A stretch of 64,000 bases of DNA, from contig OZ251230.1 in the NCBI GenBank assembly GCA_965240325.2, positions 744,001 through 808,000 of the forward strand, written 5' to 3'. The notes beneath the pieces were generated by a model. It saw only the letters and a list, made by a program, of their open reading frames with translations, was not told the origin of the DNA and ran no database searches. The first letter of the stretch is position 1. The number at the start of each line of letters is the position of its first letter. This stretch comes from Rebecca billardiae RCC1528. Taxonomy: Eukaryota > Haptophyta. Below are positions 56,205 through 64,000 of the stretch, one piece after another. A program made the translations under genes and the position numbers.

Positions 56205-58096
56205 GACGACTCATCATCGCGCTCGTCACGAAAAGCCGCTGAGACGTAGACGAAAATAACCCCTCTTAGACCACAGTGTCTAACGAGAACTTTAGTCGGG
56301 CCAGCCGTCGGCGGCCCTTGGCAACATAGCCACTGACGGCCGGTAGAGGCCGGCAGTAAGGCAGGATACAGGCGGAGGCTCTCACCAGAGTTGGCGGCGC
56401 CGCGCGCGCCGCGCGCGCGCGCAAGAGAGACTCCATTCGGATCGTAGCTGGCAGCCAAGGGCCCAGTAGGCAGCCGAACGCGTGAGGCCTCGGAGAGAGG
56501 TAGCTGGCAAATGGAACATCCGGGACGTACAAACGTACGACTCGGATGCAGCCGTACGGGCAATACGTATGATGCAGAGGTACACTGTCGCGCCACAGGA
56601 AGTGATGATGAAGTACGGTCAGTCATCGCCGCCGCGCGCGCGCGCGCGCCAGTGCAGAAGTGAGAGGACAGGCGGAGCCGGGACCAAACGCGGAGCCCAC
56701 GAAGGCAGAGGCTCGTGCGACACACGAGGATCACACGCCGAGCGAGGACCGTGGCCGGGTGCGGCCCCCGAGCAGCGGGCAGAGGCGATCCATCGACGGT
56801 CGCCGCACCGAGTGGCAGCCATCGTCTTGCGGCGAAGTCTTCCGGCCGGGCACGCCTCCTGCGCCGCGCCCCTGGCGCGGAGCGTGGACGGGCGCAGGTT
56901 TGCGCCTAGCGCCGGCGCATCTTGGGCGCGTGCCCGTCGAAGAGCAAGTGTTTGCGTCGCGCTTCGAAGGAGGGGGCTGGCACCTATCTTGGGGAGGGAG
57001 GCTCGAAGACGGCATGCCGGCTGAAGAGCAGGGTCGCTCCCCCCCGCACAGTAGGAATCAAAGCTCTTTCGTTGGTTGGTATGGATCGATTGACATTGTA
57101 TAGAGGGCGACATACATTGTATCCTCCGGGTCGAGAGTCTCGACAGCTGCGTTGAACAATCGTGTTGAGTGACGATGCTGTGTCTGCGGTAGCTCGCGAG
57201 CTCCGCCCAGCGCGCCTAACTACACTGGACCTTGCGGCGGACGCACTCATCAGTGGAACCACATACGATGAGTGCACGCACGCACAGAGCAAGCCCAGAG
57301 GTGGGAAGGAAGCCACTCGAGTACTGGTTTGGCAGGCTTAGAAGCTTTCCTTGGAGTTGACGATGTTGAATCCCACGTTACAGTGACGATCGAGGTAGTT
57401 GGGCCTCCTGCATCAGGCTGTGGAGGTTGAGTGACGACACTGTGTTTGCGGAACTGCTCGCGAGCGCCGCCCAGTTGATTTACTCAGCTGATCAACAATC
57501 GATGCATAGGGTATACATACAGTATGGGGAACGATCTGCTCGGGGTAGAGAGTCTTGAAAGCCTGTAGTGGGCCCAAAGTCTTTCCCTCTGGAGTTGACA
57601 AGTACCGCTGATACAACCGACTACCGAGCCAAAACATCATGAACTGAGCTGAGAGGGCTGCGCTGGACATTAATAAACGTGAAAGAGTAGGCTGTTGACA
57701 TTCAATCAACAGCCACTCCAGTAGCGGTTCAGCCTCTGTGCTGGTGACTCGCGGGGTGTAGGGGGGCGGTACAGCCGCTTGCCCAACCCCCACGACTCAC
57801 TTAGACCCACCCCCCGGTAGGGACGCTGACTGACGATTCAGATGCGACCCATCTTCATCTTCTGTCTGTGTCCCTGCCGGGGGAACAATTCCCGCCGGGT
57901 GCAAGCCGTGGAGCACCCCTCAGTGGCAGTCGGCAGATACTGGGTTAGGGGGCGGGTAATAAATCCCCTGAATACGTCGCCGTGGAGCAGAGAGAGTGGC
58001 GAACTCGCTGTCACGTTGAAAAAAAGAACAGCCCTCTTACTGTCAGCGGCAGCAGTAGGAGCAAACGGACCGCACTATCCCCGACTGGGGTCCTGC
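56205..58096. other. Low-GC unique region without a supported gene
   Basis: The base composition drops clearly relative to the cluster. A 126-aa minus-strand frame (57413-57793) with a Leu/Met-rich stretch has no family that I recognise. A diverged direct repeat, GTTGAGTGACGA...GCCGCCCAG-like, occurs at 57164-57210 and 57426-57474, each near a TCGAGAGTCT or TAGAGAGTCT block, which suggests decayed repeat copies. No RNA gene was seen. Confidence 0.4.
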
Positions 58097-59225
58097 CAAG
58101 GGCGGTAAGGGCTGTCAACTCCCAGTGGCGGCGGTGGCAGAGGTTGGTCGCCGCTTCGTCGCTGCGCGGCCTCGCTCCAGCGACTAACTCTCGTGGGCGC
58201 CCGCCCTGGGGGGCGAGTGGGGCGCGCACGGCGCGAGCTCCTGTGGCCGTGTACGCGCGCGCGGAGGCGGCGCGCGTGGCTGGGCAGGTGCTAAGGAGTG
58301 TATGTCGCCCTCCCACGCCGCGCGCCTTGCTCGCCGCCGCTTTCGCCGCGCCTCAGGCCAGCGCGCACGCGTGCGCCGCCTCCAGAGCCAGCCTCGGGCA
58401 ATCGGCAGCCGCCCGCGCATGTGTGGTGCGCGGTCTGGTCGGCGCGAGTCGGTCGGGGCCATCGGGCGAGGCTCGCATACTATAGACGCGCGCCATGCTG
58501 CCTCGCGCCGCCGCGCGTGGGTTGTCATGGGTCGACACGCAAGCATCTTAGGTCTGACACGAACTGCAGCACGAATGCGAAAATGCTCATGTTTGGACGC
58601 TCATGGAGACGCTGGAGAGCACAATAGACGCGCGCAGGCGATGAAGAGCGGGGCAATGCACTCATAGGACGCCGTACACGCGCCCAATGCGGCCGCCTAT
58701 CACGCGCATGTGCGCTCACTGTCACGTATTCGAGCTCATTTCTGCTTGTCGTGCATTCATCGATCAGCTTCCTTCAACAGCTTCACGGGATGGGACCGGG
58801 CCCACGCGCGGCGGCGCGAGGCAGCATGGCGCGCGTCTATAGTATGCGAGCCTCGCCCGATGGCCCCGACCGACTCGCGCCGACCAGACCGCGCACCACA
58901 CATGCGCGGGCGGCTGCCGATTGCCCGAGGCTGGCTCTGGAGGCGGCGCACGCGTGCGCGCTGGCCTGAGGCGCGGCGAAAGCGGCGGCGAGCAAGGCGC
59001 GCGGCGTGGGAGGGCGACATACACTCCTTAGCACCTGCCCAGCCACGCGCGCCGCCTCCGCGCGCGCGTACACGGCCACAGGAGCTCGCGCCGTGCGCGC
59101 CCCACTCGCCCCCCAGGGCGGGCGCCCACGAGAGTTAGTCGCTGGAGCGAGGCCGCGCAGCGACGAAGCGGCGACCAACCTCTGCCACCGCCGCCACTGG
59201 GAGTTGACAGCCCTTACCGCCCTTG
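58097..59225. repeat. 425-bp inverted repeat pair around a 279-bp spacer
   Basis: 58097-58521 (starting CAAGGGCGGTAAGGGC) and 58801-59225 are reverse complements with essentially no change. The spacer is 58522-58800. The right arm ends 18 bp before the gag ATG. A diverged direct copy of the right-arm type (GCGCTGGCCTGAG, GGCGCGCGGCATGGGAGGGCG) appears after the RT gene at about 63650-63890. Inverted or split terminal repeats are typical of DIRS-order elements, so these are probably element termini. Confidence 0.7.
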
Positions 59226-59243
59226 GTCCTGCGTAAGGCAAAT

Positions 59244-60776
59244 ATGACTAAAGCTTCTGTTTCCAAAACTACGCGTAACCAAGGGGGCCGGGCCGCGCCT
59301 AAACAGGCGGCGCGCCGCGGGCCATCAACAAGGAAGAAGGTACCGAACCGGGAGGAGAACGAGTCGGACCACAGGGGGGAAAACGATTCGGAAGTGGACC
59401 AGGATGACGATGACGACGATGATGCCCACCAGGAAGAGACTACTTTCCAGGAGGGTCGGATGATCAGATCGATTGAACCGCCTCTCCAGGTGGAGGACAT
59501 CGTCCCCCAGACAAGGAACGACGTTGACTATGAAGTAGATCCCAACGCAAGGAGAGGGCTGAAAGGATCACAGGCGGGGCGAGCAGGAGCTGCCGCCCGC
59601 CCGCGCGCCACCAGGGCCGAGACTCGGGGTGGTTATCGCGCACAAGAAAACAACGCCCGTCGTGCAAAGGCAGCACAGTCAACCCCGCCGGTTGCAAACC
59701 GTGCAGCCGGCGCTGACAAGAAACGGAAAGGCCAGGCAGATGAAGGTCGAGAACTCAGGCAAGGGCCCCCGTCGAATAAACGACAGAGGGTAGCCACGCC
59801 AGAGCCCGACCAAGATGGTGACTCAGGCAGTGATTCCGAATTAGGCGAAGATACGGACGATGGCATTCCGAGGGAGGGGTATGAAGACGACTAGTTCCTT
59901 TCTGATAGGGAAACCGAAGTTACTCCGGTCACGAAAAAGCGACTGCGCAGGCCCAAGCATCGAGGCGGCAAGAGTCGCAAAGGGGCACTAGTCGGCATCG
60001 AGGGCGAGTCACAATCTGGCTCTCGGGCGGGCGAGGATAGCCTCCGGGGAGCTGGGCTGCTACAGTCGATACCGCCACAGCTAGGGGGCATGGGAGGACC
60101 GTTGGCAGGCCCCTGGCCATTGTTGAATTTAGCCATCCAAAATTCGCTGCAGCAAGCACTGACAGGGCAAGCGATCGCCCCGATTGTGGCCCTGCAGGCT
60201 TATCTGCCCCAGACAGCAAACATGCTGGACGACGCACAAATCACACACGGGGCTGATGGATCAGTGCAAACGAAGTTTAGCGTGCGAGCGGCGCTGCGCA
60301 TTCGTACGCTCGAAGATTTTGTCATAGCATACTCTCGGTTTCTCCGCAACCAACACCAGGCTGACATGGGCTCCGTCCTCAAGGCAGCCCTCGAGCACCT
60401 TGAGCGGGTGGCATCTATGTCTCGGGACCACAACCCACAAACGGCTGTGGCGTACGACGAATTAGTGCGGATGCACGCGGGGGAGACCTGCTTAATGGGC
60501 GAACTGCAGCAGTATGCTTTCAACTCTGAGGCAATGACTAAGGCCACCACGAAGCATAATTTCCGCTGCCCGCACGAGTCAGGGGGCGGTGGAGACGGCG
60601 GGCCGATTTGCCGCCTATTCAACAAACCGGGAGGCTGCTCATACAGTAAATGTAAATTCGCACACAAATGCACACGTTGTCAGGGGAAATTCAGCAGGGA
60701 TGTCAAATATTGTCCGAGGTGCTGCAGCGACAAGCCGGGCAGGGATCCGAAGGGGAGAGCCAAAACGGACGGCTAG
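59244..60776 (+). pseudogene. Gag-like ORF with CCCH zinc finger and one in-frame TAG
   Basis: One frame runs from ATG 59244 to TAG 60774-60776 (510 codons), with a single in-frame TAG at 59892-59894. The first 216 residues are charged and low-complexity (Asp runs DQDDDDDDAHQEE, basic KKRKGQ). The remaining 293 residues are helical (PWPLLNLAIQNSLQQALTG) and end in a zinc-binding tail. That tail is CRLFNKPGGCSYSKCKFAH (C-x8-C-x4-C-x3-H), then CTRC and CPRC. This arrangement is seen in Gag proteins of DIRS/Ngaro-type elements. The TAG could be a mutation or a read-through site. A separate downstream start (ATG 60090) is possible. Confidence 0.65.
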
Positions 60777-60930
60777 TCCACTAGCCCGATCATTCGACCG
60801 TAACCTCACCAGCAAGTAATCCCGCCCGGCAAGATAGTAGCAGCAACATCCCCTCAGCAATATCCGACGACCCCCTGCTCAACCCCCCTGAGCCAATTCC
60901 ACAATGTCCAGTGTGTAGTCTAGCATGTTA

Positions 60931-61711
60931 TGCTAACTTTTGCGCCGAGTCCTTAACCACTCGGACACGCAAAAGCTCCCACGACGCGCCGTGGGAGCTT
61001 TTGCGTGTCCGAGTGGTTAAGGACTTGGCGCAAGAGTTAGCATAACGCGGTTCCTTCCGGCGGGTTTGTTCTTTAGCCTGGTGTTGTTCCTTCACCAGCG
61101 TTCCGACGGGCCGCGGGCCATCCGCCGTCCCGCTCTCATGAGCCTTTCAGGGACTGATCTTCACCTCGTTCAGCGGGAGTGAAGAAGAAGCGCACTTTCG
61201 GGCGAAAGAGCGTTGCGCAACCGGACTCGAACCGCGCTATGCTAACTTTTGCGCCGAGTCCTTAACCACTCGGACACGCAAAAGCTCCCACGACGCTGCG
61301 CCGAGTACTTAACCACTCGGACACGCAAAAGCTCCCAACGACGCGTCGTGGGAGCTTTTGCGTGTCCGAGTGGTTAAGGACTCGGCGCAAAAGTTAGCAT
61401 AGCGCGGTTCGAGTCCGGTTGCGCAACGCTCTTTCGCCCGAAAGTGCGCTTCTTCTTCACTCCCGCTGAACGGGGTGAAGATCCGTCCCTGAAAGGCTCA
61501 TGAGAGCTGGACGGCGATGGCCCGCTGCCCGTCGGAACGCTGGTGAAGGAACAATGTTCACCAGGCTAAAGAACAAACCCGCCGGAAGGAACCGCGTTAT
61601 GCTAACTTTTGCGCCGAGTACTTAACCACTCGGACACGCAAAAGCTCCCACGACGCGTCGTGGGAGCTTTTGCGTGTCCGAGTGGTTAAGGACTCGGCGC
61701 AAAAGTTAGCA
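60931..61711. mobile_element. 781-bp multi-hairpin foldback element with TGTTA duplication
   Basis: The element is flanked by TGTTA (60926-60930, 61712-61716). Three palindromic modules (60931-61042, 61240-61399, 61600-61711), each built on TGCTAACTTTTGCGCCGAGT and its complement, are joined by two mutually inverted arms (61043-61239 and 61400-61599). The whole is a nested palindrome centred near 61320. The outer modules are 112-bp near-perfect hairpins. No coding frame was found. Confidence 0.75.
61363..61427 (+). other. tRNA-like sequence with Pol III A and B boxes
   Basis: TGTCCGAGTGG (61363-61373) fits an A box / D-arm of Ser- or Leu-type tRNA. GGTTCGAGTCC (61406-61416) is an exact B box. 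They are about 33 bp apart. TTTTGCG just before and CGCAACG just after can pair over six of seven positions, but the T-stem and anticodon stem do not close. A mirrored copy lies on the minus strand (B box 61223-61233, A box 61266-61276), and A-box-only copies occur in the outer hairpins. It is probably a tRNA-derived promoter within the foldback element and not a working tRNA. Confidence 0.5.
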
Positions 61712-63319
61712 TGTTACGACTGTGCGTGCCAGCACAGTCAATTTTACGATAAAATCTACCGAGGCTGCCCGCTCTTCGACACACGGGCGAGTTGGCGGCA
61801 GCTCCTCCCGCCAGGCGACAGCACCGACGAGGCAGCACATGTTACAAGATACGTGGTGGCATGTGTGTACAGCGGTTTTAGCTGCTTCCAGGGACTGGCG
61901 TCGGCGGGGGGCAATGATCCAACATACTCGTTAGCGCAGAGCAGCCTCGCCCATTGTGATCAGTACAATTATGATTCAGTACACAAACATCAAGACAAGG
62001 CAGCAGACCAGGTCGAGGACTGGCTCAAAAACGGATGGGCGGTGCAAGCTGAACCAGATCGCTCTGTTTTTACGCCCCTCCCCGACGGCTCAGTCAGGCA
62101 CGACCTGCTCTGTGTCACACCACTCGGGGTAGTCCCGAAACACGGCTCGTACGATGAAATCCGCATGATATTTGACTGTCGGCGCTCCTGGTTGAACGAA
62201 ACTATACCCGATATTCCGTTTCGCTACCGCGAAGTGAATCACGCGTGTAAGGCTCTGCAGCCAGGTTATTGGATGGCGAAGGTGGACATTGAAAGTGCGT
62301 TCCCACACATTCATCTCCGTCCAGACGACTGGCGACACTTGGGCTTTGCCTGGCAGGATGGGTTCTGCCACATGACTCGCATGCCTTTCGGGGCAAAGAG
62401 TGCGCCGTATGTATTTTCACTGGTCGGAGATGCAGTTCGCCAGGCCTTCATGGCAATCGCTCCCGACGGGGTAGTGGCACTAGTCAACTACCTCGACGAT
62501 TTTCTACTGATCTGCAGAGACAAAGCCTCGTGTGAGGCGGCACTGGAGGCTTTTCACGCGCTCCTGGCCAAACTCGGCCTGGTCGTGAGGGAGGATAAGA
62601 CAGTACCGCCGACCCGTCGCTGTGAGTTTTTAGGAGTCGTCCTCGACTCGGTGAAGTGCGAGCTGACAGTCACCAGGGAGCGGCTTACCAACGTAAAAAT
62701 CGAAATCGACAGTATTTTGCGGCGGCGGACGGCGGCGTCAGTGGCTCAGCTTGAGTCCCTGTGCGGCCGACTAGGCTGGCCCGCGCGAGCCAACCCTCGG
62801 TGCCGTCCGTACCTACGCCGCTTGCTCGTGCTCGTGCACGCGCGCGCGCGCGACGCGAGTCAGCAGACGACGACGAAAATAGCGAAGCGGCGTGACGGCG
62901 CGGCGAGGAGGGGGACCAAAAACCTGCCCGTGCGCTTGTCCGCAACAACAAAAGACGATCTGCGCTGGTGGGCGCGCGCGGTGCGCCACTGGCAGCCGCG
63001 CACATTGTTTTTAGAAGAACGACCTAAGCCTTGCGTAGCCGTTTTCTCGGACGCCTCGGACAATGGCTGGGGCGCCACTGCACACGGCGAAGATACATTT
63101 GGCACTGGGTTCGCACAACATTCCTTTTCACACATCTACCCAAAAGAATTATACGCGGTAGTCCGCGCCGCACAACGCTGGGGGCCGAAGTGGAAGGCCC
63201 AAAGGGTGCTTGCCTTTGTGGATAAAACTCTGCCCTGGCGGGCGGGGGGGTCAGCGGGCCGTGCCAGTGCTGTCGCAATATTTCCCCAGCGGGTTCGCGC
63301 CTTTTATTTAGCGGTTTGA

Positions 63320-64000
63320 CGGGCAGGATGACGAATAACAATGCGACACACAGATGATGGTGAGCTACCTGACTCACTGACGAATCATAACGCGACAGAT
63401 GACTCTGGTGATCTCACCGACAGTGTGATTGCGCGTGTATTCGTGCACCCACTGCGCTACTCGTCATCGTGCCGAGCCGTCGACTGCGCGCACGCACTGC
63501 CAACTGATTGGCGTGCGACGGCGGCTTGCTTGTGACGCCTGACGGTGACGGTTCAATGTCCTCGGAGCTAAACAGTGGTGGCGGAGTGTGATGTCATGTT
63601 TCATGACATCGCCTGACTCCGCCGACCGCACAGCGGCCCGCGCCCGCGCGAGCTGATGACAGTTGGCTGCGCGCACGGCTGGCGCTCGTGCACGCGTGCG
63701 CGTACGCGCTGGCCTGAGACGAGGCGAACGTGGCGCGAGCGAGGCGCGCGGCATGGGAGGGCGCCGCGCGCTCTCTCGCGGCTGCCCAGAGGCGGCTTCG
63801 GCCTGCACGGCCGCATCCACGGCCGTACGAGCGCGCGCTGTGCGCGCCCCCAGCGCCGCCAGGGCTGCGTCCCAGGAGACTTAGGCTCTGCAGCAGCGGC
63901 GCAAGGCCAACTCTCAAGCTGCTCCCCCAACCTGCACGCCGCCGACTGCTCGGCGCCCCCACGGATCTGTTCAGCGAGCATACGCACATCTGCAGGGCAA
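63320..64000. other. Retroelement 3' flank with a diverged terminal-repeat copy
   Basis: After the RT stop there is AT-richer sequence to about 63590, with a small palindrome (GATGTCATGTTTCATGACATC at 63590-63610). From about 63650 to 63890 the sequence resembles the arm at 58930-59140 in direct orientation (GCACGCGTGCGCG, CGCTGGCCTGAG, GGGAGGGCG, TGCGCGCCCC). No recombinase or other gene was found before the window ends. Confidence 0.5.

Larger units (their letters stand above)
58801..63319 (+). mobile_element. DIRS-order-like retrotransposon, damaged, carrying a nested foldback element
   Basis: Order: terminal-repeat-like arm, gag-like gene, RT/RNase H gene, then a related repeat at about 63650-63890. 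The RT has DIRS/gypsy-type features and the RNase H follows directly (VFSDASDNGWGA). No aspartic protease or DDE integrase was seen, which fits DIRS/Ngaro/PAT elements. The tyrosine recombinase expected after RNase H is also missing, so the 3' part is lost or lies outside. An amber codon in gag and a 781-bp insertion in the RT gene mean this copy is inactive. Confidence 0.6.
60785..63319 (+). pseudogene. Reverse transcriptase - RNase H gene, split by a foldback insertion
   Basis: The frame is open from 60785 to 60930 (ending QCPVCSLAC) and resumes at 61712 (CYDCACQHS). Removing the inserted element and one target copy (786 bp, divisible by three) rejoins the frame across a CxxC...CxxC zinc-binding motif. 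The RT fingers/palm include DLLCVTPLGVVPK, MIFDCRRSWLNE, YWMAKVDIESAFPHI, MPFGAKSAPYVF and the catalytic YLDDFLLI (codons 62489-62500), then GVVLDSVKCELTV. RNase H starts VFSDASDNGWGA (Asp codon 63050) and includes KELYAVVRA. The protein ends abruptly after LAFVD with unrelated residues. There is no ATG before the insertion; expression probably needed a frameshift from gag, whose frame differs. Confidence 0.75.

Noticed and set aside
57413-57793. A 126-aa minus-strand protein
   Set aside because: It has an ATG and a hydrophobic patch but no recognisable family, and it overlaps a diverged repeat. Not supported enough to call.
61354-61427. A functional tRNA-Ser/Leu gene
   Set aside because: A and B boxes and a partial acceptor stem are present, but the T-stem and anticodon stem do not pair and the sequence is part of a palindromic insertion.
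63320-64000. Tyrosine recombinase or DNA methylase gene expected downstream in DIRS elements
   Set aside because: No long frame or recombinase motif was found after the RNase H; the 3' part appears lost.

Overview
This is nuclear DNA of a very GC-rich eukaryote, most likely a unicellular alga with a haptophyte-like genome style. The evidence is spliceosomal GT-AG introns, a START-like lipid-binding gene, an RMDN-family gene with an N-terminal signal sequence, several non-autonomous DNA transposons and a DIRS-order-like retroelement. The lineage is inference; nothing here fixes the species.

The core (about 2.4-56.2 kb) is a tandem cluster of five paralogous receptor-like genes on the + strand (A 2459-9567, B 11651-17005, C 24175-32550, D 34543-44667, E 45865-55122). 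Each is a first exon, a run of 87-nt (rarely 90-nt) exons that each encode one 29-residue leucine-rich repeat, a short linker exon, and a 2.8-kb last exon. The last exon encodes a (SADD)n acidic stretch, an Ala-rich coiled coil, a protein kinase domain (HGD and DFD in place of HRD and DFG) and a cysteine-rich RING / parkin-like Rcat module. LRR exon number is 8, 4, 11, 15 and 13. All introns between LRR exons are phase 2, 335-350 bp long and nearly identical. Residue variation is confined to the few codons on either side of each intron, which map to the LRR beta-strand (ligand-facing) positions. The predicted proteins are 1272, 1154, 1366, 1486 and 1427 aa.

An RMDN gene (regulator of microtubule dynamics family) lies head-to-head with each receptor gene on the - strand. 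Only the first copy (1273-2310) is complete. The other five (9807-11516, 17278-19936, 32825-33548, 44941-45729, 55362-56204) are cut at the 3' end where they meet the conserved tail of the preceding receptor gene, and some carry frameshifts or insertions. The duplicated unit is therefore [truncated RMDN, -][LRR-kinase-RING, +].

Insertions punctuate the cluster: an 878-bp TIR element (10085-10962), a 1.86-kb foldback element with TA target duplication (17758-19613), a 2.1-kb compound insertion (19939-22072), two tandem copies of another element carrying a hairpin minisatellite (22118-24084), and a 794-bp TA-flanked element (33549-34342).

The right end (56.2-64 kb) is a lower-GC repeat region. 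It holds a pair of 425-bp inverted repeats, a gag-like gene with one in-frame amber codon and a CCCH finger, and a reverse transcriptase/RNase H gene. The latter is split by a 781-bp multi-hairpin foldback element that contains tRNA-like A and B boxes.
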